The translations under genes were made by a program, and so were the position numbers. Below are positions 1 to 9,800 of a DNA stretch of 64,000 bases, in pieces. This stretch comes from Aliivibrio_A sp016764915. GTDB taxonomy: Bacteria > Pseudomonadota > Gammaproteobacteria > Enterobacterales > Vibrionaceae. The notes beneath the pieces are model-generated. The model had not been told where the DNA came from. It saw nothing but the letters and a program-made list of their open reading frames with translations, and did not search any database. The stretch lies in contig OZ245058.1 in NCBI GenBank assembly GCA_965224595.1, positions 2,108,001 to 2,172,000 of the forward strand, given 5' to 3'. Numbering within the stretch: position 1 is the first letter of the stretch; the number at the start of each line of letters is the position of its first letter.

Positions 1-420
1 TTTCGCCCTAATGGCATCGGTATGTCGGCGGTTGAACTGCGGGGAGTTACCCAACAAGGTGCACAGACATACTTAGAACTTGGTAGCGTTGATTTGGTCG
101 ACGGCACTCCCATCGTTGATATTAAACCCTATATTCCCTACTCAGACAGCATTCCGACCGCTGAGGGCGGATTTGCCGAGCATGCGCCGCAAACCAAAGC
201 GGTTCTTTTTTCGATCTCAGCTCAACAGCAACTGCATAAGCACCCGCAAGGCTCACACATGGAAGCCGTAATCAAAGAGGTGCTTGGACAAGACCCTCGT
301 CCCGCATACAAAAAAGGGAAAGCCGACAAGAAAGAGTATGCGGTTCACCTATTTGATTTAAACGTGAAATTCACCGTTAACAACGATTCAATGACAGTAA
401 CTGCTATTGACCTCTTTTGA
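1..420 (+). CDS. trmO: tRNA (adenine-N6)-methyltransferase TrmO, C-terminal part
   Basis: The reading frame is open from base 1, so the gene enters from outside the window and this is its C-terminal part (about 139 codons). The first residues read RPNGIGMSAVEL, a conserved TrmO (YaeB/TsaA family) segment, followed by DIKPYIPYSDS, also typical of the family. TrmO uses S-adenosylmethionine to methylate N6 of t6A37 in tRNA-Thr. It lies 81 bp upstream of proS in the same direction, the arrangement seen in related gammaproteobacteria. The ATG at 22 is internal and not the true start. Confidence 0.9.
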   Translation, partial: FRPNGIGMSAVELRGVTQQGAQTYLELGSVDLVDGTPIVDIKPYIPYSDSIPTAEGGFAEHAPQTKAVLFSISAQQQLHKHPQGSHMEAVIKEVLGQDPRPAYKKGKADKKEYAVHLFDLNVKFTVNNDSMTVTAIDLF

Positions 421-501
421 GAACGGGATTTGACTGCTATTATAGTCGGCTGAATCGAGCTCCGGCTTACTAAAATTAACCATAACAAACGGATATCAGT
501 A

Positions 502-2217
502 ATGCGTACCAGTAACTATCTTCTTGCTACTCTAAAAGAGACTCCAAACGACGCAGAAGTTATCAGCCATCAGCTGATGCTACGTGCAGGTATGATTCGT
601 AAGCTAGCTTCAGGTTTATACACTTGGCTACCTACTGGTCTACGTGTACTACGTAAAGTTGAAAATATCGTTCGTCAAGAGATCAATAATGCAGGCGCAG
701 TTGAGACTTTAATGCCCGTAGTTCAGCCTTTTGAACTGTGGGAAGAGACTGGTCGCTCTGAAAAAATGGGCGCAGAGCTACTTCGCTTAAGTGATCGCCA
801 CGATCGTTCGTTTGTACTTAGCCCAACAGCAGAAGAGGTTGTTACTAGTCTTGTACGTAATGACGTAAACTCTTACAAACAGCTTCCTCTGAACCTGTAC
901 CAAATCCAGACTAAATTCCGCGATGAAAGACGCCCTCGTTTTGGTGTAATGCGTGCACGTGAATTTTTAATGATGGATGCGTACAGCTTTGATATCGACA
1001 AAGAAGGACTAGAGAAATCTTACCAAGCGATGCATGAAGCATACTGCAGAGCATTCGATCGCATGGGCCTTGATTACCGTCCTGTTCTTGCAGATACAGG
1101 TGCAATTGGTGGTAGTGGCTCTCACGAGTTCCACGTACTGGCTGAAAGTGGCGAAGACTTAATTGCTTTCTCTTCAGAGTCTGACTACGCTGCAAATATC
1201 GAAAAAGCAGAAGCATTAGCACCTGCTGATTCAGCTGATGCTCCAACGCAAGAGATGACTCAAGTTGATACGCCAAACGCAAAAACCATCGCTGAGCTTG
1301 TAGAGCAGCATGGTCTGGCTATCGAGAAAACAGTGAAAACACTGTTCGTTAAAGCGTCTGCTGAAGTCGATGCCGATATCATTGCGCTTATCATCCGTGG
1401 TGACCACGAGCTAAACGAAATCAAAGCAGAAAACCTACCACAAGTCGCTTCTCCACTAGAAATGGCAGAAGAAGCAGAAATTCGAGCTCTCGTTGGCGCA
1501 GGTCCTGGCTCTCTGGGTCCAGTTGGTCTTAAACTGCCATTCATCGTTGACCGTACAGTGGCAGTAATGAGTGATTTCGGTGCTGGCGCTAACATTGATG
1601 ACAAGCACCTCTTCGGTATTAACTGGGGTCGTGATGTTGAACTAGGCCAAATTGAAGATCTACGTAACGTTGTTGAAGGTGACTTAAGCCCATGCGGCCA
1701 AGGTACGCTTCTTCTTAAACGTGGCATCGAAGTGGGTCATATCTTCCAGCTAGGAACGAACTACTCAGAGAAAATGAATTGTAACGTTCTTGGTCCTAAT
1801 GGTAAGAGCGCAATGCTAGAGATGGGTTGTTACGGCATTGGTGTATCACGTGTTGTCGCATCAGCTATCGAGCAAAACCACGATAAGTTTGGCATCATCT
1901 GGCCTGAAGCAATTGCCCCGTTCCAAGTGGCTATCGTACCAATGAACATGTACAAATCAGAGCGTGTTAAAGAAGCCGCTGAAAAACTGTACGCTGAACT
2001 GACCGCTATGGGTATCGAAGTGTTATTCGATGACCGTAAAGAGCGTCCAGGTGTGATGTTTAAAGATATCGAACTGGTGGGTATTCCTCACACCGTTGTT
2101 ATCGGAGATCGCAGTATGGATGAAGGTAACTTTGAGTACAAAAATCGCCGTAACGGTGACAAAGTTGTGATTGAAATAGCCAACATTGTTGAGCATATTA
2201 AAGCGCAATTAAGTTAA
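502..2217 (+). CDS. proS: Prolyl-tRNA synthetase
   Basis: The 571-residue protein is a class II bacterial-type ProRS that charges tRNA-Pro with proline. The catalytic core is split by the YbaK-like insertion domain (roughly residues 225-390), which hydrolyses mischarged Ala-tRNA-Pro. Visible marks are motif 2 (FRDERRPRFGVMRAREF), GGSGSHEFHVLA, and motif 3 near CYGIGVSRVVAS. A C-terminal anticodon-binding domain follows (from about residue 470). Length matches the Escherichia coli enzyme. A strong hairpin terminator follows immediately. Confidence 0.98.
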   Translation: MRTSNYLLATLKETPNDAEVISHQLMLRAGMIRKLASGLYTWLPTGLRVLRKVENIVRQEINNAGAVETLMPVVQPFELWEETGRSEKMGAELLRLSDRHDRSFVLSPTAEEVVTSLVRNDVNSYKQLPLNLYQIQTKFRDERRPRFGVMRAREFLMMDAYSFDIDKEGLEKSYQAMHEAYCRAFDRMGLDYRPVLADTGAIGGSGSHEFHVLAESGEDLIAFSSESDYAANIEKAEALAPADSADAPTQEMTQVDTPNAKTIAELVEQHGLAIEKTVKTLFVKASAEVDADIIALIIRGDHELNEIKAENLPQVASPLEMAEEAEIRALVGAGPGSLGPVGLKLPFIVDRTVAVMSDFGAGANIDDKHLFGINWGRDVELGQIEDLRNVVEGDLSPCGQGTLLLKRGIEVGHIFQLGTNYSEKMNCNVLGPNGKSAMLEMGCYGIGVSRVVASAIEQNHDKFGIIWPEAIAPFQVAIVPMNMYKSERVKEAAEKLYAELTAMGIEVLFDDRKERPGVMFKDIELVGIPHTVVIGDRSMDEGNFEYKNRRNGDKVVIEIANIVEHIKAQLS

Positions 2218-2242
2218 TCTTAACTAAGATTAACCGTAGATA

Positions 2243-2271
2243 GGCAGTGTTTCGACACTGCCTTTTTTTTT
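2243..2271 (+). terminator. Rho-independent terminator of proS
   Basis: GGCAGTGT pairs with ACACTGCC around a TTCG tetraloop, followed by nine T residues. It sits 26 bp after the proS stop and ends the trmO/proS transcription unit before the next gene's ribosome binding site. Confidence 0.95.
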
Positions 2272-2288
2272 ACAAGGAAGAGGATGAA

Positions 2289-3050
2289 ATGGATATTTCG
2301 CTGACTCAAACGGCTCTGTTGCTAATCACTGGCTTTCTAGCGGGGATCATCAATACCATAGCCGGAGGCGGTTCTAACTTAACGCTTCCTGCCTTGATGG
2401 TCATGGGTATGCCTGCCGATGTGGCTAACGCGACCAATCGAGTCGGTGTTTTCATGCAATCCATTGTTGCAGTGGTGGGATTTAAAAAGCACGGTAAGCT
2501 TGATAGCAGTGACAAAGTTCCTATTTTAATACCTACCGTTGTGGGTGGGTTAATAGGAGCAGCAGGGGCTGCTTATGCCCCTAGTGATTGGATAAAACCT
2601 CTTCTGCTTGGCACCATGCTATTGATGGCAATGATCATATTAGTCAAACCCTCAATGATATCTCCCGAGATTGGCACCCCAGTCAATAAAGTATCTCAAA
2701 CTCCAAGTTCATGGTGGTGGCTGTTCATTGCTGGCGTATATGGTGGTTTTGTACAGGCAGGCGTGGGCTTTGTACTGCTTGCAGCCCTTGCTGGTTCACT
2801 GCGTTATGACTTAATAAGAGCCAATGCACTGAAAATGCTCTGCACGTTAGTGTTTACTTTTGCCGCTCTTATTCTGTTTATTATCGAAGATTTAATCTTA
2901 TGGTTACCCGGTTTAATACTTGCATTTGGCACCATGTTTGGTGCCCACATAGCCGTAAAAATGGCCATTAAAGCAAAACCTGAAACCTTGAAGTGGGCAC
3001 TCTTTATTATGACATTGTTTGGCTGTGCTGCTGCGATGATAAAGCTATAA
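2289..3050 (+). CDS. TauE/SafE family sulfite exporter-like permease
   Basis: This 253-residue polytopic membrane protein belongs to the TauE/SafE (DUF81, YfcA-like) family of anion exporters. The family signature near the N-terminus reads GIINTIAGGGSNLTLPAL, and hydrophobic segments follow to the end. I chose the ATG at 2289 because AAGGAAGAGG lies just upstream; the longer in-frame ORF from 2247 begins inside the proS terminator and is unlikely. Substrate cannot be read from the sequence; sulfite, sulfoacetate or other organosulfur anions are known for relatives. Confidence 0.9.
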   Translation: MDISLTQTALLLITGFLAGIINTIAGGGSNLTLPALMVMGMPADVANATNRVGVFMQSIVAVVGFKKHGKLDSSDKVPILIPTVVGGLIGAAGAAYAPSDWIKPLLLGTMLLMAMIILVKPSMISPEIGTPVNKVSQTPSSWWWLFIAGVYGGFVQAGVGFVLLAALAGSLRYDLIRANALKMLCTLVFTFAALILFIIEDLILWLPGLILAFGTMFGAHIAVKMAIKAKPETLKWALFIMTLFGCAAAMIKL

Positions 3051-3061
3051 AAAGAGTAAAA

Positions 3062-3412
3062 TTACATTACGTTATGAATGTACTCAACCACCACTTGGTT
3101 ACCTTCTACATACACTTTCTGAATCTTGCCATCGACACTCATTCGATTACTCAAACGGACCGATTTTCCATCCGAAAATGCAGAACGTTTCAGTGAAGGT
3201 AATATCGACTCGGGTTTAACATGCAGTAAACGACAAAAATCTGAAACATAGGACATGTTTAAAGGCGCTTCACCACGCAACAGATCTGAAAAACAGACCT
3301 GAGTCAGTCCCAATTTTTTGGCCATCTCCATCTGAGTAATTCGCATTTTTGCCTTTTGTGGCATCCAAATATTGTAGAGGGCCTCTCTATCTTGCTCAGT
3401 AAATTGCATCAT
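3062..3412 (-). CDS. XRE-family helix-turn-helix regulator
   Basis: A 116-residue protein with an N-terminal helix-turn-helix (about residues 22-72: MRITQMEMAKKLGLTQVCFSDLLRG), followed by a segment containing LHVKPESILPSLK and a beta-rich tail. The helix arrangement is Cro/C1-like. It converges on the TauE/SafE gene with a 11-bp gap and is divergent from yaeP. No target is evident. The protein is well formed and its start (ATG, with a second ATG one codon in) is unambiguous. Confidence 0.75.
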   Translation of the reverse strand: MMQFTEQDREALYNIWMPQKAKMRITQMEMAKKLGLTQVCFSDLLRGEAPLNMSYVSDFCRLLHVKPESILPSLKRSAFSDGKSVRLSNRMSVDGKIQKVYVEGNQVVVEYIHNVM

Positions 3413-3594
3413 CTTCTCCCTTATTCATTACCGTTAATTGTCGCTAACATTCAAACAACAAATGTCAGAGTTAAGTGAATTCATAACGGCAATAACGGAA
3501 AATTAGAGACAGAAACGGCTTTGATTCTAGGCAGTACAATTTTATACTCTGCAAATATAGTAATGATATCTGTTTTTATTAGGAACGCTTTATA

Positions 3595-3798
3595 ATGAAA
3601 GTCTACGACTGTTGCGACATGATCCGTGAACTCTACTCTCAAATTGGCAGTGGCGATCAAGGGTATATCCCCCAAGCAATTACCTGCGTTATCAAGACAC
3701 TAAATGATATCGCATCCAATGAAAATGTTGCTAAAGAGGTGCGCGAACAGGCCGCTTTTGCTGCTGCTAATTTGTTGATTTCTGACCATCAGGATTGA
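3595..3798 (+). CDS. yaeP: UPF0253 family protein YaeP
   Basis: This 67-residue protein matches the YaeP family: a short acidic helical protein with the pattern SGDQGYIPQAITCVIKTLNDI and the C-terminal AAFAAANLLISD. Function is unknown in the family. It is 16 bp upstream of a second small conserved gene, so the two probably form one transcript ending at the terminator near 4055-4090. Confidence 0.88.
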   Translation: MKVYDCCDMIRELYSQIGSGDQGYIPQAITCVIKTLNDIASNENVAKEVREQAAFAAANLLISDHQD

Positions 3799-3814
3799 TT
3801 TTTAAGGTATCGAT

Positions 3815-4003
3815 ATGACTTTATCCAATTTTTCCAACATGGATGTTCATATGTTAATGAGCATTGTAAATATGAAATTACGCGACGAATACGCAGATCT
3901 TGATAACTTAGTGCGCTCATTTGATATTGATAAAACGGCACTGCAGGAAAAACTCGCAACGGGTGATTACCACTATAACGAGCAGATTAGGCAATTTCGT
4001 TGA
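3815..4003 (+). CDS. DUF4250 domain-containing small protein
   Basis: A 62-residue protein carrying the DUF4250 signature MLMSIVNMKLRDEYADLDNL and ending HYNEQIRQFR. Function is unknown. It follows yaeP by 16 bp, with AAGGTATCG upstream as a plausible ribosome binding site. Members occur widely in Vibrio and related genera. Confidence 0.82.
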   Translation: MTLSNFSNMDVHMLMSIVNMKLRDEYADLDNLVRSFDIDKTALQEKLATGDYHYNEQIRQFR

Positions 4004-4054
4004 TCGAGAATACAGAGGCTTATCCGTCGAATTCAAATCAACACACCTATAAAT

Positions 4055-4092
4055 AACGCCTTAACGATAATTCATTAAGGCGTTGTTTTGTT
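4055..4092. terminator. Terminator of the yaeP-DUF4250 unit
   Basis: AACGCCTTAA pairs with TTAAGGCGTT (4055-4064 and 4075-4084), followed on the plus strand by GTTTTGTTTT. It lies between two convergent genes and could act for both directions, though the T-rich side favours plus-strand transcription. Confidence 0.85.
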
Positions 4093-4106
4093 TTACCTCA
4101 TTTTGC

Positions 4107-5456
4107 TTAAAAGAATGAAATCCAGATAACAGAGGCGACTAAAATAGGACACACCACTTTCACATACAGCGGCCAAATCTTACCAAATAGGCTGTTTTGA
4201 AAGTCAGGATTACCTTGCTCTAGCTCTTTCATTTTTGAGTTACGATTCCATACCCAACCGGCGAACAGGCAGAAAAGTAAGGCGGCAAAGGGCTGCAGAT
4301 ATTGAGTTGCAATTGTTGCTACTAATCCAAACATCTGGCCGAAGTTAAAACATATAATGATACTGAATAGCGCAATGATCCCGCCCAACACCCAACTGGT
4401 GGTGCTGCGTTTGGTATTAAAGCGTTCCCCAACTAAAGCAACCGGACACTCAAGCATAGAGATCGAAGAGGTTAACGCCGCAATGGTTAATAGTACAAAA
4501 AAGACGATAGCAAACAGCTGGCCAAGTAAACCTAAACTATCAAACATCATTGGCAACACAGTAAAGACCAAGGTATCAGAGCTCAGTAGCGAGCCATCTT
4601 GAGCATAGATCTCAACCCCTTTTTGCATTGCAACGAACATGGCCGGCATGACCACTAAACCAGCAATAAAAGCGACTGCCGTGTCAACTAGGGTGACGCT
4701 CATTGCCATCTTAGGCAAGTTCTCTTTTTTACTCAGATACGATCCGTACACCAACATTGAGCAACCACCAATGGTCAAAGAGAAGAACCCTTGTCCCATT
4801 GCCGCTAGCAGCAATTTACGATCAAAAATCTTGCTGAAATCGGGTATGAGGTAGTGCTTCAACCCTTCCATCGCGCCAGCTTGAGTCATGATATAAACAA
4901 ATAGCAGAGCAAACAGTACAAATAGCGCTGGCATCAATCGTGTTGACCACTTTTCAATCCCATTTTTAACGCCGCCTTGAACAATTAAAATAGTTAACAC
5001 ATAAAAAATGATGGTGCCAAAAATATTACGTTCTAAGCTGAAACCTTTGAACCACTGAGCTAACTCAGTCATCCCAACCACATCCACAATCGCGCCCAAT
5101 GCAAAGCAGATGACCCAGCCACCGACAATGCTGTAAAAAGCCAACACCATACTTGGCACACTCAGCCCTAACCAGCCAATAGCCGCGCCTAATGTTTTGC
5201 CTTGTGGGTTATCAGTGAGTGATCTCATGCTATCAACCGGGTTAGCTTGACCATGACGACCTATAGCTAATTCTGCAACTAACATAGGAAAAGCAACCAC
5301 TAAGATAAAGAAGAGATAAACCAGTAAAAAAGCGCCGCCGCCATTACTTGCAGCTTGTGTTGGGAAGCCCCAAATATTGCCTAAGCCCACTGCTGCACCT
5401 GCGGCTGACAGAATAAAACCTAATCGTGAACTAAAATTCTCTCTTCTATTATCCAT
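4107..5456 (-). CDS. Sodium-dependent transporter, neurotransmitter:sodium symporter (NSS/SNF) family
   Basis: A 449-residue protein with about 11-12 membrane segments. The N-terminal stretch FILSAAGAAVGLGNIWGFP is the NSS signature containing the unwound substrate and sodium site of TM1. A second family mark is GQGFFSLTIGGCSMLVYGSYL (TM6 region). It would import an amino acid with sodium; the substrate is not readable. I took MDNRRENFSSRLGF as the start, because the 15 residues before it are hydrophobic filler and family members begin just before the SRLGF motif. It stands alone on the minus strand. Confidence 0.92.
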   Translation of the reverse strand: MDNRRENFSSRLGFILSAAGAAVGLGNIWGFPTQAASNGGGAFLLVYLFFILVVAFPMLVAELAIGRHGQANPVDSMRSLTDNPQGKTLGAAIGWLGLSVPSMVLAFYSIVGGWVICFALGAIVDVVGMTELAQWFKGFSLERNIFGTIIFYVLTILIVQGGVKNGIEKWSTRLMPALFVLFALLFVYIMTQAGAMEGLKHYLIPDFSKIFDRKLLLAAMGQGFFSLTIGGCSMLVYGSYLSKKENLPKMAMSVTLVDTAVAFIAGLVVMPAMFVAMQKGVEIYAQDGSLLSSDTLVFTVLPMMFDSLGLLGQLFAIVFFVLLTIAALTSSISMLECPVALVGERFNTKRSTTSWVLGGIIALFSIIICFNFGQMFGLVATIATQYLQPFAALLFCLFAGWVWNRNSKMKELEQGNPDFQNSLFGKIWPLYVKVVCPILVASVIWISFF

Positions 5457-5564
5457 ACTACTTCTACTACACAAAAACATGAATTGGACAGACACTAGCA
5501 AGGCCGTATCAGCGAGCTAGTACGATACGTGTTTGTGTTCGCATTAGCAATAATGATCCACTGC

Positions 5565-5759
5565 CTAAGTTCGTTTACCTAGCGCTTCATCAATTTTCTG
5601 CTCTGTTTTATACTGGCTCAATGCATAAACAGACCAAATTGTGGCAGGTATCCAGCCAATCAAAGTCACTTGTAATATAAGACAAAAGATCCCGGCAAAC
5701 GGACGTCCAATGGTAAAAAACTGAAACCAAGGTAGTAGTAAAGCTAAAATAAAACGCAT
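5565..5759 (-). CDS. YqaE/Pmp3 family small membrane protein
   Basis: A 64-residue protein with two hydrophobic helices separated by a short GRP-containing turn, then a charged tail. This is the Pmp3 (UPF0057) layout, with the characteristic IPATIWSVYALSQY end of the second helix. Relatives affect membrane potential or respond to cold and salt stress, but the role here is unknown. It lies 23 bp downstream of the GreA/GreB-like gene and may be co-transcribed with it. Confidence 0.85.
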   Translation of the reverse strand: MRFILALLLPWFQFFTIGRPFAGIFCLILQVTLIGWIPATIWSVYALSQYKTEQKIDEALGKRT

Positions 5760-5782
5760 AATATCTCCAAAATACTCAGCAC

Positions 5783-6265
5783 CTATTGCAGAGTAATAAT
5801 TTCATAACTCTTTTTATTTTCACCGATAAGCAGCTCAACTTCATCATCTAACTTTTGTCCCATCAGCGCTTTGCCTAAAGGAGATGACGGCGTGATCACC
5901 ACAATCTCTTGCAGACCAGCATTTACTTTCAAACCACCCGCTGCTGGACCAAGGAAAATCATCTGCTCTTTATCGTTTTCATCAAACAACGTGATCAGCG
6001 CCCCGAGCGCTACAGAAGAGCTCTCATCAAAATCTTGCAGTGTCAGCTCTTTGAATTTAGCCAAGTCTTCATCACACTCAGCCATTCGCATCGCTTGACC
6101 GTGTGCCAAATAGGATGCCTCCAAGCCAAATGTCTCATACTTACTTCTGGCAATCGTCTCTTTACTGGTTGCCGTTTCACTGGCTTGAATCACCGCATTG
6201 AGCGCCACCAATCTAACCCGCTCTAACTCAATTAAAATTTGCTCTAAAAGTCTCTGTTTATTCAT
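5783..6265 (-). CDS. GreA/GreB family transcription elongation factor-like protein
   Basis: A 160-residue protein with an N-terminal helical part (residues 1-75) and a C-terminal FKBP-like part containing GALITLFD and ITPSSPLGKALMGQKLDDEVEL, which resembles the C-terminal domain of GreA/GreB. It is not the canonical greA or greB, because the N-terminal coiled-coil sequence is divergent and the acidic tip residues cannot be placed confidently. It probably binds the RNA polymerase secondary channel; the activity is inferred. Confidence 0.75.
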   Translation of the reverse strand: MNKQRLLEQILIELERVRLVALNAVIQASETATSKETIARSKYETFGLEASYLAHGQAMRMAECDEDLAKFKELTLQDFDESSSVALGALITLFDENDKEQMIFLGPAAGGLKVNAGLQEIVVITPSSPLGKALMGQKLDDEVELLIGENKKSYEIITLQ

Positions 6266-6284
6266 AGTTCACTACTTTTTAGAC

Positions 6285-6337
6285 AAAAAAATACGCCTTA
6301 ATTTCAAACAGCATTATAGCTGATGTTATTAAGGCGT
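6285..6337 (-). terminator. Terminator downstream of the DUF3622 gene
   Basis: ATTAAGGCGT (6328-6337) pairs with ACGCCTTAAT (6293-6302). Read on the minus strand, the stem is followed by a run of seven T residues (plus-strand A run near 6285-6291). It separates the DUF3622 gene from the GreA/GreB-like gene. Confidence 0.85.
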
Positions 6338-6368
6338 CTTCAGTTATTCAGAATCAATGTATTGAAGA

Positions 6369-6686
6369 TTACTCTTCGTCGTGCATCTCATCTTCTTCTG
6401 CATCACGAGCAGCTTCATAAGCGGCTTTTTTCACTGCCGCTTTTTCTGCTTTTTCAGCAGCGATTGCTTCGTTCGCTTTACGTGTTACTGCTTTACGCTG
6501 GTTACGCTCATTTTGGTTTTGAGAGAATTGAACCAACTCTTTCTCAGCCCATGCTAACGCTTCAGCTTCTGTAGAAAAATCACCCTGACGCTTAGAAACC
6601 ATCTTTCTTCTCGATGTGACGTTTCTAACAATTTCAGCAGTCCAAGTATTGTCTTTCTCTTTTAAGCGGTAATCAAACTTTGCCAT
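6369..6686 (-). CDS. DUF3622 domain-containing protein
   Basis: A 105-residue protein with an N-terminal beta-like part (AKFDYRLKEKDNTWTAEIVRN) and a long, Ala/Glu/Lys-rich helical tail ending in an acidic DEEEDE-like stretch. The pattern matches the DUF3622 family that I associate with Vibrionaceae and neighbours. Function is unknown. It has its own terminator and lies downstream of purL in the same direction but behind the purL terminator, so it is probably expressed alone. Confidence 0.8.
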   Translation of the reverse strand: MAKFDYRLKEKDNTWTAEIVRNVTSRRKMVSKRQGDFSTEAEALAWAEKELVQFSQNQNERNQRKAVTRKANEAIAAEKAEKAAVKKAAYEAARDAEEDEMHDEE

Positions 6687-6823
6687 TTCTTTCTTCCTAA
6701 ATAGTCATTTCGGGTAATAGATACCTACCTATTTGGCCAAAATATCACAGCCATCCCGTACGCGCGGTATTAAAACACACGCACATAAATTCGCCTAACG
6801 ATTCTCTATAAATAACAAAAAAT

Positions 6824-6847
6824 AACGGCAGCTCAAGAGCTGCCGTT
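6824..6847 (-). terminator. Terminator of purL
   Basis: AACGGCAGCTC pairs with GAGCTGCCGTT in a nearly perfect hairpin. On the minus strand it is followed by ATTTTTTG. It lies 24 bp after the purL stop. Confidence 0.9.
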
Positions 6848-6870
6848 TTATTGATAACGTTACATCAAGG

Positions 6871-9800
6871 TTAACCGATGTTTACTCGTGCATTGCGGAA
6901 CATGCGCATCCACGGGCTATCTTCATTCCACTCTTCAGGGTGCCATGAGTTCGCCACTGCGCGGAATACACGCTCAGGGTGAGGCATCATAATGGTCACT
7001 CGTCCATCTGTGGTGGTTAAGCCAGTGATAGCGTTTGGTGAACCATTCGGGTTATTCGGATACTGCTGTGTTGGATTACCCAGGTTATCCACATAACGCA
7101 ACGCGACTGTGCCCGACTGTTCAATCGCTGCCAAATGCTCAGCATCACGAACTTCCATGCGGCCTTCACCGTGAGAAACCGCGATTGGCATACGAGAACC
7201 CGCCATGCCTTTAAAGAACACCGAGTCATTCTCTTGAATCTCAACCAAGCTGAAACGTGCTTCAAAACGCTCTGATTCATTGCGAACAAATCGTGGCCAG
7301 TATTCAGCACCAGGGATAAGCTCACGCAAGTTAGACAACATCTGACAACCATTACACACACCTAACGAGAACGTATCTTCACGCTTAAAGAAGTCTGCAA
7401 ACTGATCGCGGGCCTGTTCATTAAACAGCACTGATTTCGCCCAGCCTTCGCCTGCACCAAGCACATCACCATATGAGAAACCGCCACAAGCTACTAGGCC
7501 GTGATACTCTTCTAATACAGCATCACCTGATAGGATATCGCTCATGTGGATGTCAGTGGCTTCAAAACCTGCACGGTCAAATGCCGCCGCCATCTCAACA
7601 TGCGAGTTAACACCCTGTTCACGCAAAATGGCCATCTTAGGTTTCGCGCCCGTTGCAATATAAGGAGCGGCAATGTCTTCATCAATGTCGTAACTAAGCG
7701 AAACGTTTAAGCCCGGATCGCTGTTGTCTGATTTTGCTGCATGTTCTTGGTCTGCACACTCAGTATTATCACGCAAAGATTGCATCTTATGGGTAGTTTC
7801 AGCCCAGATAACACGCAGTTCAATACGGGACTTATCAATGATAGTCTCAGCGCCTGATGTGATCACTAACATATCCGACGCTTCTGCCGAACCAATCACA
7901 TGTGAGCATTCTGCTAAACCGTTATCAGCAAGGGTGGCTAATACGGAATCCAGTTCACTGTTTGCAACCTGAATAACCGCACCTAACTCTTCGTTAAACA
8001 GTACGGCTAATGTATCGTCACCCAGAGCTTCGATATTCGAGTTAACACCACAGTGACCAGCAAACGCCATCTCGGCAAGTGTTACGAATAGGCCACCATC
8101 GCCTTTATCGTGATAAGCCAGTAATTTATCTTCAGCGACCAACTGCTGCAGACCATCATAAAAGCCTTTTAGCTGCTCTGCGTTATCTACATCGGCAGGT
8201 TTATCACCTAGCTGCTTATAAACTTGCGCTAGAGCGGTCGCACCTAGGCGATTTTTTCCATTGCCAAGATCGATCAGCACTAAGCTTGAATCGCCTTTGT
8301 CAGTACGAAGCTGCGGAGTAATCGTTTTGCGTATATCTTCCACACGACCAAAAGCAGTAATAACCAGTGAAAGTGGCGATGTTACCTCTTTCTCTTCGCC
8401 ATTCTCGCTCCACTTAGTCTTCATTGACATCGAATCTTTGCCCACAGGGATAGTTAATCCAAGCGCTGGACATAACTCTTCGCCCACGGCTTTAACCGCT
8501 TCATACAAACCGGCATCTTCACCAGGGTGACCTGCTGGAGACATCCAGTTTGCAGAGAGTTTAATTCGATTAATATCACCAATATTGGTTGCTGCGATAT
8601 TAGTAATCGCTTCACCTACCGCTAAACGAGCAGAGGCACCAAAGTCTAGCAGAGCAACAGGAGTACGCTCACCCATCGACATCGCTTCGCCGTGGTAAGT
8701 ATCGTAGCTACCTGCCGTTACCGCACAGTTTGCAACTGGAACCTGCCAAGGACCGACCATCTGGTCGCGAGCCACTAAACCGGTAACGGTGCGGTCACCA
8801 ATAGTAATCAGGAACGTTTTCTCAGCAACCGTTGGAAGGCGAAGGATACGCTCAATGGCATCATCAATAGTGATGTCACTGCGATCAAGCGCTGGATTAT
8901 TCGCTCGTAATGTTTTCACATCACGAGTCATTTTTGGTGTATTGCCTAACAAGATATCCATTGGCATCTCAATAGGCGTGTTATCAAAGTGCGCATCTTC
9001 AAGGATCAAGTCACGCTCTGCCGTTGCTTTACCAACAATGGCATAAGGTGCACGTTCACGTTTACAGATAGCTTCAAATGCAGCCAGATCTTTATCAGCA
9101 ACCGCCATGACATAACGTTCTTGAGATTCGTTACACCAGATTTCAAGTGGGCTCATGCCCGGCTCATCATTTGGCACATCTCGAAGATTGAAAATACCGC
9201 CACGCTCGCCGTCATCCACTAACTCAGGCAGTGCATTCGAAATACCGCCTGCGCCTACATCGTGGATAAAAGCAATCGGGTTATCATCACCCATCTGCCA
9301 ACAGCGGTCGATAACCTCTTGGCAACGACGCTCCATCTCTGGGTTTTCACGTTGTACTGAAGCAAAATCTAAGTTTTCAGCTGACTGACCAGACGCCATG
9401 GAAGAAGCTGCGCCGCCACCAAGACCGATGTTCATAGCTGGGCCACCTAATACAATTAAGCTCGCGCCAACCGGAATTTCACGTTTCTGTACATGTTCGT
9501 CACGGATGTTACCCATGCCACCAGCAATCATGATTGGTTTGTGGTAACCACGAACTTCTTCACCGTTATGAGAATTGACTCTCTCTTCATACGTGCGGAA
9601 GTAACCCAATAGATTTGGACGACCAAATTCGTTATTAAATGCCGCGCCGCCTAATGGGCCTTCAAGCATAATATCAAGAGCGGTTACGATACGATCTGGT
9701 TTACCAAAATCGGTCTCCCAAGGTTGTACAAAGTTTGGAATTTTTAAGTTTGAAACCGAGAAACCCACCAAACCCGCTTTTGGTTTACCGCCGATGCCAG

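Noticed and set aside
911..1282. Long minus-strand open frame inside proS
   Set aside because: It overlaps the highly conserved proS and has no ribosome site or recognisable motif.
1260..1727. 155-codon minus-strand open frame within proS
   Set aside because: Serine/proline-rich shadow of the opposite strand; no homology pattern.
7017..7361. Minus-strand open frame within the C-terminal part of purL in another frame
   Set aside because: Lies wholly within the glutaminase coding region; codon shadow.
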